Positions 12,458-23,681 of a stretch of 64,000 nt of DNA are shown here, piece after piece. A program made the translations under genes and the position numbers. Origin of the DNA: Lunularia cruciata (Eukaryota; Streptophyta; Marchantiopsida; Lunulariales; Lunulariaceae); assembly GCA_948567375.1 (NCBI GenBank), contig OX419757.1, forward strand, positions 27,962,001 through 28,026,000, read 5' to 3'. Every line of letters starts with the position of its first letter. Position 1 is the stretch's first letter. Under the pieces are notes generated by a model. The model was given only the letters and a program-made list of their open reading frames with translations, did no database searches and had not been told where the DNA came from.

Positions 12458-14138
12458 TGTGGTGCCCACATTTTTTGTTTTTTCTTTGTTTATTAGTGTT
12501 TAAGGGAAGAAGTAAGCACTGGAAGCCAAATTGCAAAAGAAGAATAGACAGAAGTGACTTCGAAGGACATCCAAAGAAGGCGACATTGAATCCGATGATG
12601 GAGGTACTCAAAAGAAGAGTACAATTGAAAAAAGTCCAAAGAGTACCGTCTTTGGGTTGGAAGGCGCAAGTGATACAAAGACCGTCTAACAACCTTAGTA
12701 CGTGGCAAGAAAGTACACTTCAAGAAATGGCGGAGGCAAAAGAAGCATGTCTTGATAGTGATTGGACATCAACATGCAGAAGAGGGGAAGTCGAATTTGA
12801 AATCGACTAAAGAATGACTGCAATTTAGGGTAATATAAGATTGTGATTGCACAGGGACAAGTTGAATATGCCAAGTAAATTTCCAATTCCTTTGAGTAGT
12901 CGTCATGCAGTAATGCGTGTCCGGAAGCCGATTGAGAGTGACATTTTCCAAAATCCAGAAGGGGTTAGAGTATCTTGTCCAGGAGAGGGCATTGTCTTTT
13001 AGTGTCGTAGAACGCGAGAGCAGATCATGGCAAAGAAGATCACAAATTGTAATACTCTGAGGACAAGAGAAGAGAGAAAACACAGATTGCACACTCAAAC
13101 AATCGATGTCCCAAGGGAGCACCTTCTCTTTATTATATAGACAAAGAGGATCTCCGCCAAGGAAGCTCCACCATAGGATTAGGGACACAGATAGGTGACA
13201 TGTTAGCAAGCTCCACCCTTGGATTACCTACTTGGATGGGTGACATGTCTGGTCTAGGTCCTATCTGGTTGGTCAAACAAGCTTTGACCGGAGGGAATCT
13301 TTTTGGGAATCTTCCTATAGGAATCTCAGAATCACGTAAGGTACCGTTGGAAAGCTCTCGACAAGACAAAGCAAGGGGGAGGGAAGGCCAGCCTTTCCTC
13401 CATTGGGGAGGGGGGATCTACACATTTTCGAGGCCTAATTCATCCGTTTAGGCCTCCGAAATTGCCTTCAAAGATTTCAAGCATATTTCGGTTCCTACTC
13501 TATTAGTGGAAGTCCCCTTTTGGTGATACCTCCTTCTGATCTGTTTAGACTATCATGTGTAACATCCTTCCAGATGTTACCAAACCAATTCTCACCTTTA
13601 AATCATATGTCTAGCTATTGGTTCTAAGGTTCTCAAGTCTATTTCGATTTCTGCCCTATTAGTAGAAGTACTCTTTTGGTGATAATTCTATCTGATCTAT
13701 TTTGACCATCATGTATAACATCATTCTAGATGTTACCAAACCAAATTTCATATCTAGATCATCTGGCTAGCTCTTGGTATTACACAAATGCGTTGGCGGT
13801 GTGGAGTTTTGCAATTTGTAGGTTAGATGTAGTAGCCAGAATCAAAGTCTTGAATAGACTTTGTACTACATTTTTAGCATAGAATTGGAATTTTAGTTTC
13901 CCAGGAGTGATGGCACAGATAGCTGCCAATAATTGTGAGGAGGGTCTCGAAGTTGAAGGGAAGAGAGGAAATCCGACTCGATGGACTGAGTCGGATTGGA
14001 GGTTAGTATTGGGGAAGGAAGCATGAGAGCCAATTGGGATCACCTTCTATCAGAAGTGTGATGCTGCAGAAGAGATGGCAGAAATTCAAAACTTGTTTTT
14101 TGCTCCGAGAACCACAAATGGCTACAAGGTGGAGTCCT
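12458..14138 (+). mobile_element. Element X, copy D (plus strand, truncated)
   Basis: It starts TGTGGTGCCCACATTTTTTG like the intact copy X-B (TGTGGTACACACATTTTTG at 26467). It has the segment encoding TRWTESDWRLVLG near 13975-14010, matching X-A and X-B. It is interrupted by a G solo LTR (13048-13784) and cut off at 14138 by the 5' LTR of G1. It lies head-to-head with X-A, with the palindrome GGGTTGCAACCC (12446-12457) at the junction. Confidence 0.6.
13048..13784 (-). mobile_element. Solo LTR of family G with perfect 5-bp target duplication
   Basis: This is a 737-bp LTR on the minus strand, beginning TGTAATACCAAGAGCTAGCC at 13784 and ending ...GAGTATTACA... at 13048. It is flanked by CAAAT at 13043-13047 and CAAAT at 13785-13789. 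It is nearly full length compared with the G1 and G2 LTRs and has no internal region, so it is the product of LTR-LTR recombination. Confidence 0.95.
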
Positions 14139-14877
14139 TGTAATACCAAGGGTTAGCCATATGATCTAGATGTGAAATTTGGTTTGGTAACATCTAGAAT
14201 GATGTTATACATGATGGTCAAAATAGATCAAATAGAATTATCACCAACAGAGTACTTCTACTAATAGTGCAGAAACCAAAATAGACTTGAGAACCTTAGA
14301 ACCAATAGCTAGACATATGATTTAAAGGTGAGAATTGGTTTGGTAACATCTAGAAGGATGTTACACATGATGGACTAAACAGATCAGAAAGAGGTATCAC
14401 CAAAAGGGGACTTCTACTAATAGAGTAGGAACCAAAATATGCCTGAAATCTTTGAAGGTAATTTTGGAGGCCTAAACGGATGAATTAGGCCTCAAAAATG
14501 TGCAGTTCCCCCCCCCAACGGAGGAAAGTCTGGCCTTCCTTCTCCCCTGGTTTGTCTCGTCGAGAGCTTTCCAACGGTACCTTACTCATGTGATTATGAG
14601 ATTCCTACAAGAAGATTCCCAAAATGATTACCTCCAGTCAAAGCTCGTTTGACCAACCAGATAGGACCTAGACCAGACAGGTCCCCCATCCAAGTAAGTA
14701 ATCCAAGGGTGGAGCTTGCTGACATGTCACCTATCTGTGTCCCTAATCCTATGGTGGAGCTTCCTTGGAGGAGATCCTCTTTGTCTATATAATAAAGAGA
14801 AGGTGCTCCCTTGGGGCATCGAATGTTTGAGTGTGCAATCTGTGTTTTCTCTCTTCTCTTGTCCTCGGAGTATTACA
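14139..14877 (+). repeat. G1 5' LTR
   Basis: TGTAATACC ... TATTACA, 739 bp. It includes a short C-tract and the promoter box CTATATAATA at 14785-14794. Confidence 0.93.
14785..14794 (+). promoter_or_regulatory. TATA box in G1 5' LTR
   Basis: CTATATAATA followed by AAGAGAAGG; the same block is kept in all G LTRs in the window, including the solo ones. It is the likely core promoter, with R starting about 30 bp downstream. Confidence 0.65.
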
Positions 14878-14878
14878 A

Positions 14879-14890
14879 TGGTATCAGAGC
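14879..14890 (+). other. G1 primer binding site (initiator Met tRNA)
   Basis: TGGTATCAGAGC one base after the 5' LTR, complementary to the 3' end of plant initiator tRNA-Met, the usual primer of chromoviruses. Confidence 0.9.
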
Positions 14891-15017
14891 GAGTGTTTTA
14901 GTCCAAGAGAGTGGATCACCCCTCTTGGAATAGCACGAACTACTGAAACTGGGTAATTTGAGGTGGAGAACATAGAGTAATCGCTAGACTTAGGAAGGAC
15001 TTTAGAGAGCGGATGGG

Positions 15018-15239
15018 ATGGATGCGCCGGGGGGACAATTTCCCGCACCTAGCTTTCCATTCTCAAACCCATTCCACATCAAGGTTATGTACATCCAGCG
15101 TGAGTAGATGAGAGTATCGCTAGTTTATCACTTTGGTGCAGAATTCATGGACAGAGTGATGAACTCACCAAACCCGGTGATTCTACTTGTGTTGATATAT
15201 GACAGAGAGTGGGATTTGACGATCTACATTCTATTATGA
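15018..15239 (+). pseudogene. G1 leader ORF A (short module after primer site)
   Basis: It starts MDAPGGQFPAPS and has a core YHFGAEFMDRVMNSPNP followed by a hydrophobic stretch ending TIYILL and TGA. One internal TAG (15105-15107) breaks it; G2 reads CAA or GAG-type codons there. The ORF lies between primer site and gag, ends just before leader ORF B and shares its core pattern (FG-x-E, later P and hydrophobics) with ORF B and with leader ORFs of families Y and H. I do not recognise the domain. It has no zinc knuckle and no membrane segment long enough to be convincing. Confidence 0.6.
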
Positions 15240-15243
15240 TAAT

Positions 15244-15447
15244 ATGGATATGAATGTCCCAAATCCTCTCCCTTTCAACACTCAAGTAGAAATCCGTTAT
15301 GTAGTGAGGCCAAAATTGATATTTAGAGATTTTGTGGTTAGGAATTTTGGTGAGGAGTATTATCAACGAGTGATAGCTTCTGAGGTCCCAATGGTAGTTC
15401 TGATAGTTCGTGCGCCTTCCAGAGTGATTATATTGACTCTGTATTGA
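15244..15447 (+). pseudogene. G1 leader ORF B (second copy of the leader module)
   Basis: An open 67-residue frame starting MDMNVPNPLPFN with core RNFGEEYYQRVIASEVPM and ending ILTLY. It can be aligned to leader ORF A with only a two-residue gap, so the two look like a tandem duplication. It is separated from ORF A by TGATAA and lies about 35 bp before gag. Function is unknown. It is fully open here and in G2 (54202-54405). Confidence 0.6.
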
Positions 15448-15481
15448 AGTAGACGTTAGCAATTGGGGTGTTGCAGGAACC

Positions 15482-16570
15482 ATGGATCTGTAGTTGCAAG
15501 AGCTGGTGCAAGGAATGCAAGGGATGTTGAATGAATTTTGAGAGATTAAGATGACCATGGAGACATTGCAAAGTCAAGTGCAGATCCTCAGGAACGATCA
15601 AGCCATGCAAGAAGAAGAGCCATCTCAAAACCCAGTACTTGCGACTGAAGTACTTGGAGAGGCACCCGTGCCTACGAACCCTATCAACGATGAAGCCACA
15701 TTGCTACTCCGGATGAAGAAGACCTGCAACATCAAGCCTTACAAGGGGCAGCATACGATGGGAGTAGTGGAGAATTGGATCTCAAGAATGAATCGATATT
15801 TTTGATTGTTCTCAACAGAGATCACGGAGCATGCTACAGGCGTGTTTGCATGTGGGTACTTGACCGATAAAGCCCTCACATGGTATGATGCTTGGGAACG
15901 ATCCATGCTGGCAGAGAGAAGGGAGGTCACATGGACAGCAATGCAAGAAGGACTGCTCAAGAATTTCCAATCGGTGGATTCTGTGCAAATGGCTCAAACC
16001 CAACTATGGGGATTGAGACAGAAGAATAGTGTACAAGAGTATGTGGAGGCATTTCTGGATCTACAAGTTGCAATTACCGACATGAGTCCCGCAGAGGCTC
16101 TCGACAATTTCAAACGAGGGTTGAAAGAGCGGATTCGCCAAGAAGTCATGGTGCAAAACCCTCGCACGATATTTGAAGCTATTGCTTGTGCGCAGAGAAT
16201 AGCCGGAGCATTAGGTGGAGGTGAAGGAGTAATTCCACCTCAACATTATCGGGCAGAAATGCCACACATGGGTGGACCAGTACCGATGGAATTAGGCAAC
16301 CTTTGATTCCGGGATCGAGGAGCACGGCCGCTTCAAGGAGACCGGGAACGGGTAGAAGAACAAAGAGACGGAGTCCCACGAGGAGAAGGGACTTGAGGAG
16401 AACAACGCTGTTGTTACAATTGTGGCCGTATTGGGCACATATCGACCAATTGTCGCACTTGTTTCCCTAGAGGCCCTCGGCCTTCATACAGGCGATCTTT
16501 GAACAACATGGAGAGGCACATTGAAGAGGAGGAGGTGGAAACCACTTTGGAAAACGAAGATCGCCAGTAA
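15482..16570 (+). pseudogene. G1 gag (capsid and zinc knuckle), with stops
   Basis: One frame from ATG 15482 to TAA 16568-16570 (362 codons) encodes a gypsy Gag. It has a capsid-like region (LTWYDAWERSML near 15870-15905, SVQEYVEAFLDLQ near 16030) and a CCHC zinc knuckle CYNCGRIGHISTNC near 16415-16455. In-frame stops lie at 15491-15493 (TAG), 15539-15541, 15803-15805, 16304-16306 and 16394-16396 (TGA). Three of the TGAs are also present in G2; the fourth is CGA in G2. Pol lies in a different frame, so expression would have needed frameshifting or bypass. Confidence 0.85.
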
Positions 16571-16578
16571 ATGTACCT

Positions 16579-19500
16579 CGCGGCCTTATTGGCTCAATAA
16601 AGAAGCAGAGAAGCAAGGGAAGGAAGAAGAATAATGCGCAAAGATCCCAAAAGGCAACCTCACAATTGATTGTTGTGAATGGAATCCTAGAAGGTAATCA
16701 AGTGAGAGTATTAATAGATCCGGGAGCAACAAAGAGTTTCTTATCTCGCTCTGTTGCAATAAGCTTGGGAATGGATCTAGAGAGAGATGGAAGTGAAGAA
16801 GTAGAGTTGCCAAATGGGCAAACAGAGAGGATTGAATCATTACCTAGACGGGTAACCCTCTCTGTAGGAGAATATCAGGAAGCAATTGAGTGGCGAGTGA
16901 TACAGTTAGCCCGTTATGATGCAATTTTAGGCATGCCATGGATAGAGCAGTACAACCCAATGGTGGATTGGAGGAAGAAAGTAGTGAGAACCCACCAATG
17001 GTCAATCATTGGGGTTAAAGAAAAATCACACAGGCAGAAACTGCCTCTATATGTCGTAGGGACAACAACTGTCTGTAAGACCGATAGATGTTTTATGGGT
17101 CTAATAAGAGAAGTCCAGAATGCACAACTCATTGGACAAATTCCTGAGAAATTGAAGGATGTAGTGGATGAGTTTCAAGATGTCTTTCCCGATGATCTAC
17201 CCTCAAGATTACCACCTAAAAGGCGAGTAGATCACAAAATAGAGACACTACCGGGGAAGATACCTCCTTGTAAGGCCCCATATCGCCTATCACCTCATGA
17301 GTTGGAGGAGTGTAAGACTCAAATTGAGGAGATGCTACAGAAAGGGTTCATCCAACCTAGCATATCACCATATGAGCCCCTGTCTTGTTTGTGAAGAAGA
17401 AGGATGGTACAATGCGCATGTGCATTGACTATCGGGGTCTCAATCAGCAAACAATGAAGAACAAATACCCCTTACCTTGCATGGATGACCTGTTTGATCA
17501 ACTCCATGGAGCGAGATACTTCACCAAACTGGACTTGCGGAGCGGTTACAATCAAATCCAAATTGCAGAGGAAGATGTGTACAAAACTGCCTTTCGAACC
17601 AGGTATGGCCACTTTGAGTATCTTGTGATGCCTTTTGGCCTCACCAATGCGCTTGCCACTTTCATGAGCCTAATGAATGACATATTTCGTCCATACTTGG
17701 ATAAGTCTGTTATCGTCTTCTTGGATGATATCTTAGTATATAGTAGCACAATGACAAAACACAAACAATATCTACGAGAGGTCCTCCAGATTCTAAGACA
17801 GAATCAGTTGTACGCCAAAATCTCAAAGTGTGAGTTTGGCAAGTCTGAAGTAGACTACTTAGGGCATAGAGTAAGTGCAGAGGGCATTCAAGTATTGATA
17901 GATAAAATAGAGGTCATTCAAAAATGGAGTGCCCCAAAAGATCAGACTCAACTTAAGAGCTTCTTGGGGTTGACAGGATTCTATCGTAGATTTGTCAAGG
18001 ACTTCTCCAAGGTTGCACAGCCTTTAACGGCACTACTTGGCAAGGGGAAGAAGTGGACATGGGGAATTGCACAAGAGTTGGCCTTTCAAGAATTGAAGGC
18101 CGCCTTGCTACATGCACCAATCTTGAAGTGGTATGACCCAAAACGTCCAATCAAGTTGGCTACGGATGCATCAGGCGTAGCAATAGGAGCAGTCCTACAA
18201 CAAGAGTGGCATGACGGATGGCATCCAATTGCATATTTCTCTCGAAAGTTATTACCGGCAGAGCGCAACTACCACACCATAGAACGAGAAGAGTTGGCCA
18301 TCGTTCTAGCAACCAAGCATTGGAAGCACTACTTGGGCGAGAAGGCATTTGTAGTAGAGACAGACCACAAACCTCTAGTCTACCTCGAGACGCAGAAGGA
18401 TCTATCTTGTTGCCAAATTTGGTGGGCAGAGTGGCAACAACGCTTCAACATGACAATCACCTATGTGGAAGGTAAGAAGCAACTTGCAGATGCATTCACC
18501 CGCATGCCAATGGCCAGCAACTTGGCGGCAGAGGTCAAGATTAACCCTGAATTCTAGCAAGAGATTCTAGCTGCTACAAAAACTGATCCATAGACTGTAG
18601 AAGCACAATCGTCCAAAGGTGTCACCAGCACCCAAGGACTCACCTTTTGGGAGGGCCAATTATGGATCCCAAATGTCCCAGAATTATGCACCACCATTCT
18701 AGCGGAATGTCATGATTCGGCCATTGCAGCTCATGTTGGAGTGGACAAGACCTTGGAGGCAGTCAAGCGCCATTACTATTGGCCCAAGATGAGCAACGAC
18801 GTGATGGACTATGTGTGTAGCTACCTACTTTGTCAACAGAACAAAGCTTCTAATCAAGCTCCTGCAGGGCTCCTTCAACCTCTTCCCACTCCTACCCAAC
18901 GTTGGGAACAAGTGAGTATGGATCTTGTCTGTGAATTACCCAAGACCACCTCAGGGTTTGATTCCATTGTGGTCTTTGTGGACCGGCTCAACAAAATGAT
19001 TCATGTCCGCCCTACCACCAAGGAGGTGATCGCTCCACAACTAGCTCAACTATACTTAGATGCAGTCTTTGCTCACCATGGCTTGTCTAGAGTACTCATC
19101 GCCGATAGAGGCACCCAATTCACCAGCTTGTTTTGGTGCACACTCTTTGGTTTCTTCAAAACCAAGTTGGCCATGTCTACAGCTTACCACCCACAAACAG
19201 ATGGCCAAACAGAGCGGGCTAATTGCACGATTGAAGACATGTTACGCGGCTTCACCTTAGAAGAGCAAGAGAGGTGGGACACCCTACTACCGTTGGTGGA
19301 ATTCGCTTACAACAATTCAGTGAATGCCTCCACCCAGGTCACTCCGTTCTTCCTCATGTATGGTGAGCATCCCTTCACACCTTCTAGCTTGATGAAGATC
19401 CGTCCAATGACTACCAAGGTTGATGCAGTCAACACATTTGTTTCTAGAATCCAACAAGGTGTGGAGAGCGCCAAGCACAGGTTACAAATTGCACAAAATC

Positions 19501-19994
19501 GACAAAAGCAGTATGCTGATGCACACCATAGGCACATGGAGTTCAATGTTGGTGATCAAGTGTGGCTATCGACAACCAACCTCACATTAGTTGGATCTCG
19601 TAAGCTCAGACCTCGTTTTATTGGGCCTTTCTCGATTCTTCGTTGCATCGGCGCTGTGGCCTATCACCTTGAGCTACCACCACACATGAAGATCCATCCA
19701 GTGTTCCATGTCTCCCTATTATGCAGATATGCTCCCCAATCAGACCAAGGTACTTCCACACAGGACATTTGACCTTGTCCGACAGTCATTGATGGCACAG
19801 AGGAATATGAAGTGGAGCGGATTCTCCAAAAGCGCATGCGTGGTACTCGCCATCCGCGGGTGGAATATCTAGTACAATGGAAAGGTTACCTCCTCTATGA
19901 AGCAACCTGGGAACCCGCTGCCAATTTGGCACATGCACCGGTGTTGGTGCAAGCATTTGAGCAACAATTGCACAACGAGGACGTTGCGTCTTAA
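16579..19994 (+). pseudogene. G1 pol: protease, RT, RNase H, integrase, chromodomain
   Basis: Protease region at 16666 onward with LIDPGATKSFLS (D-P-G in place of D-S/T-G). RT at 17385-17900 has [19 protein letters not shown] and catalytic FLDDILVYS (Asp pair at 17724-17729). RNase H has [14 protein letters not shown] and ETDHKPL. Integrase from about 18700 has the HHCC part ending CQQNKASNQAP, then D (SMDLV), D (IADRGTQF) and E (DGQTERAN). The terminal chromodomain at 19800-19994 has YLVQWKGYLLYEATWEP. A 1-bp deletion near 17378 (compared with G2) shifts the frame between protease and RT; a TAG at 18555-18557 and TGA at 19770-19772 also interrupt. The chromodomain places the family among chromoviruses. 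Confidence 0.93.
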
Positions 19995-20005
19995 AAGGAG
20001 GGAGG
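19993..20005 (+). other. G1 polypurine tract
   Basis: AAAAGGAGGGAGG two bases before the 3' LTR; priming site for plus-strand DNA synthesis. Confidence 0.85.
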
Positions 20006-20007
20006 TC

Positions 20008-20744
20008 TGTAATACCAAGGGTTAGCCATATGATCTAGATGTGAAATTCGGTTTGGTAACATCTAGAATGATTTTATACATGATGGTCAAAATAGATCAG
20101 ATAGAATTATCACCAAAAGAGTACTTCTACTAATAGGGCAGAAACCGAAATAGACTTGAGAACCTTAGAACCAATAGCTAGACATATGATTTAAAGGTGA
20201 GAATTGGTTTGGTAACATCTAGAAGGATGTTACACATGATGGACTAAACAGATCAGAAAGAGGTATCACCAAAAGGGGACTTCTACTAATAGAGTAGGAA
20301 CCGAAATATGCTTGAAATCTTTGAAGGCAATTTCAGAGGCCTAAACGGATGAATTAGGCCTTGAAAATGTGCAGATTCCCCCCCCCCAATGGAGGAAAGG
20401 CTGGCCTTCCCTCCCCCTAGTTTGTCTCGTTGAGAGCTTTCCAACGGTACCTTACTCATGTGATTCTGAGATTCCTACAAGATTCCCAAAAAGATTCCCT
20501 CCAGTCAAAGCTCGTTTGACCAACCAGATAGGACCTAGACCAGACAGGTCACCCATCCAAGTAAGTAATCCAAGGGTGGAGCTTGCTGACATGTCACCTA
20601 TCTGTGTCCCTAATCCTATGGTGGAGCTTCCTTGGAGGAGATCCTCTTTGTCTATATAATAAAGAGAAGGTGCTCCCTTGGGGCATCAAATGTTTGAGTG
20701 TGCAATCTGTGTTTTCTCTCTTCTCTTGTCCTCGGAGTATTACA
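20008..20744 (+). repeat. G1 3' LTR
   Basis: TGTAATACC ... TATTACA, 737 bp, a few percent different from the 5' LTR (14139-14877), mostly by C/T and G/A changes. Confidence 0.93.
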
Positions 20745-20906
20745 CATGCCATATGAAGTCTATGTTTATGGATCTAGATCCAAATTAGAACAAAAATGAA
20801 ATCCATTTAAATCTAGGCAAAATGAGCAAACCTCACATCCCTTATATTGATCAACCCCAACTTTGATAAGCAAACCCAAAAAGAGGCCTAAGTGACATCA
20901 CCTTAT
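20745..20906. other. Short spacer between G1 and G4, nothing recognised
   Basis: AT-rich DNA without ORF or repeat match in the window; it is not a continuation of the X-D sequence interrupted by G1. Confidence 0.4.
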
Positions 20907-21487
20907 TGTAATACCATTAGTTAGACATATTATCTAGAAGTGGAAATTGGCTTGGTAGTATTTCGAGAGATGTTATATATGATGGTCTTAGTAGATCATA
21001 TAGAGATATTGCCAATATAGTACTTCCACTAATAGGTTAGAGGTCAAAAACACACTAAAAACTCCAAAGCCAATTTTGGAAGCCTAAATGAATGGAAAAA
21101 AAAACAAGAAAAATGGAAGATTCTTCTCCTCCAAGGGAAAAGTTGTTTCCTTCTCCCCCTTGTTTGTCTCATCAAGAGCTTTCCAATGGTACTTCACCCA
21201 TGCCATTATGAGCTTCCTACAAGAAGATTTTCCAAAAATTCTTTATGGTCAAACTTGTTTACCAACCAAATAGGACAAAGATAGACATGTCACCAATCCA
21301 TGAAACTAATCTAAGGGTGGAGCTTGCTGACATGTCACCAATCTATGTATCTAATCCAAAAGTGGAGCTCTCTTTGAGCGGATCTTCTTTGCTATATAAT
21401 ATAGACACAATGTTCCTTTGGGGTATCAAACATTGAGGGATGAAGCCTTGTGTTTCTCTTGGTTTCTCCTATCCTTGGAATATTACA
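20907..21487 (+). repeat. G4 5' LTR
   Basis: TG...CA ends, TATA-like GCTATATAATATAG near 21390-21403, then a leader as in the other G LTRs. It is followed by the worn primer site. Confidence 0.8.
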
Positions 21488-21613
21488 ATGGTATTAGAGT
21501 AGATGTTTTAATCCAAAATAGTGGATCACTCTTCTTGGAAGAGTTTAAGTAATTTTGAGGAGAGAAGATATAGTGAAATCAATAGATTGGGGGTGTTTTT
21601 TAAAGAAGATAAA

Positions 21614-22265
21614 ATGGATGTTCATAGAGGACAATTCATACACCTACCTTTTTGTTCTTGAACCAATCTTCAAGATTAAGATTATGTACATCCAACATGA
21701 GCAAGTGAGAGTCTATCTCATTTACCATTTTGGAGCAAAGTTCATAAATATAGTAATGAATTTGTCAAACCCGATGATTCTACCAATGGTGATATAAAAT
21801 AAAGAAAGGGGTTTTAAAATCTACATTTTGTTATGATGCAATGGATCTGAATATACCAAATCTTCTCTCTTTCAACACTCAAGTAGAAATCTGTTATATA
21901 GTTAGACCAAAAGTGATATTTAAGGATTTAGTAGTCTGCAATTTCAATGAGAAATATTATCAACAAGTGATAGCCTTTTAGTTCCCAATGGTAGTCCCAA
22001 TCATCCATGCCCCTTCCCAAGTGATCATATGAAACCCTCTATTGAATTTGGAAGTAACAATTCAGCATTTATCATGTATATAAATCATGGAATCACAATT
22101 GCAAGATATGATGCAAGGAATGTAAGGAATGTTGAACAAGTTTTAGAAGATCAAGATGAAAATAGAGGCATTTCAAAGTCAAGTACATACCTTCAAGAAT
22201 GATCATGCAATACAAGAAGGAGAATCATCCCAAAACCATTAACAAATGTCCAAAGTATCTAAAGA
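21614..22265 (+). pseudogene. G4 leader ORFs A and B and gag start
   Basis: ATG at 21614 opens leader module A (core YHFGAKFINIVMN, near 21722-21765). ATG at 21841 opens module B (core CNFNEKYYQQVIAF near 21936-21980). The gag ATG is at 22087. Stops interrupt all three (for example TAG after VIAF). The arrangement is the same as in G1 and G2, which shows the two-module leader is older than the G1/G2 split. Confidence 0.55.
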
Positions 22266-23681
22266 GTCACTATCATGCGTATATACATCGCTACCCAACA
22301 TATATCTCTGTCAACATCACACACTATAGAAGCACAACTCACACATAAGTCATACATGGAATCTCAAGTGCCATAATAATCAGTTTTTTTACACAACTCA
22401 AATCACACTCAATTAGATCAGTACTTGATCTATCACTCGATAATTTGCAAACAACTGTGCACTGATTATAGTCAAGCCACACCTACTCTAGCTAAGAGAA
22501 TCTAGGTGACACTCACCGGCCTCTATCCACCATAGCCAGGAACTCAAAGGCTCAACATCAGAGAAGTGATCTCTTTGAAGCTACACTTTGAAAGTATACC
22601 CCTTGGACTCCAACCCTAATGGTCCCACTGATGGAACAATCCAACAATGTGAATGATGCAAGTGATAGTGAGCCTCACCATGTAGTCAGTACCCTAAACA
22701 CAAAATCTGACTATCAACAGGTAGTCTATAATAACTACCAAAATATTCCTAACTACCAACACTACTACCCAGAGTTTGAGCAATCTAGGTATGATGCTAC
22801 AAATGGTATGATAACTATTGTGCATATATACATTCTTGTAAACATCACACATTATGGAAGCACAACTCACACATAAGTTGTACATGGGCTTTCCAATGCC
22901 ACAATCACCCTCCTAGCTGGCGGTTTAGGTCCCTTTTAACTCTAGATAGCCATCTATTCCAAGTATATAGTATGCCCTATGGTGGGCAAAAGATCAAGAG
23001 ACCAGGTGTTATCTAACTCCATTGTTAGTTACATGTATGCAATTTATACCATATAAAGGATGAACTAGATATAGGTCAAGTACATCTAGGACATGACCAT
23101 TGTAATGAGGAACCACTATGAGAGGAGGAGTTATACATGCCATATGCCATCCTCTCAAACAACTATCACACACTAACATAGTAGCAACTCCACCACCAAG
23201 CCTACACATACAAGTGCCAAGCTTGGGTCTATAGTACCATCAATGTTTGGGAGGTGGTATGACACACATTCACATATATGATCCTTCCAAAAAACACCAT
23301 CATGTCCTTCTAACACAAGGACTCCAGATGGCAAAACCTCATGCATGCTCAAGATAGTCCAACCTGTAGAAACATCAAGTGTCATTGGTGCTATTTGCTA
23401 TAGATATACATAATCACCTAGATGAAATGAATGGATCAAGGGTCTATAACCTCCTCCTCAAATGGTAGCATAATGTAAAGTATCCTTATCTTGAGCAATT
23501 GCCAAGCTCTCAAAGGCCATTGACATCACTCTCTAAAAGATCTCTACCTGTTGAGAACATGCGCTCATCCATACATCTAGATCATCTAAGTCCAACACTA
23601 TAATAGCACCTCAATGAATGGCTTTAGGTAAATTTGGAGCTCATCCATAGAGTAGAAAGTAAGGAGAGAAGGATGCTTGTT
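22266..23681 (-). mobile_element. Z1: 3' end fragment of family Z (minus strand)
   Basis: The region matches 41856-43310 of the larger Z copy in the same order: LTR-like block bounded by ~100-bp direct repeats (22274 on and again from about 22818), polypurine-like CTAGGAGGGTGA (minus strand), then the region carrying a PHD finger. PHD residues on the minus strand include ATMLVCDSC and WHMACITPPL (about 23100-23185), but a frameshift breaks the domain. Integrase and everything upstream are missing; similarity stops near 23681. Confidence 0.7.

Larger units (their letters stand above)
14139..20744 (+). mobile_element. G1: Ty3/gypsy chromovirus with two LTRs
   Basis: The order is 5' LTR (14139-14877), primer site, two leader ORFs, gag, pol (protease, RT, RNase H, integrase, chromodomain), polypurine tract and 3' LTR (20008-20744). 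The LTRs differ by a few percent, mostly transitions. The flanks do not match (GTCCT before, CATGC after), and the X-D sequence cut at 14138 does not resume at 20745. This suggests recombination between elements or a flank deletion after insertion. Stops and one frameshift make it non-functional. Confidence 0.93.
20907..22265 (+). mobile_element. G4: older G-related element, 5' LTR, leader and start of gag
   Basis: A 581-bp LTR (20907-21487, TGTAATACC...TATTACA) is clearly related to but diverged from the G1/G2 LTRs. It is followed by a worn primer site TGGTATTAGAGT (21489-21500), leader ORFs A and B, and the first ~180 bp of gag, then cut at about 22265 by the Z1 fragment. The pol fragment at 31993-38679 and the LTR scrap at 38680-38706 may be the rest of the same element, because that scrap matches this LTR type better than the G1 type. 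Confidence 0.75.

Noticed and set aside
15539-16306. Reading the shared TGA codons as recoded or RNA-edited sense codons
   Set aside because: CpG deamination explains them more simply; a fourth site is still CGA in G2, and TAG and frameshifts occur as well.
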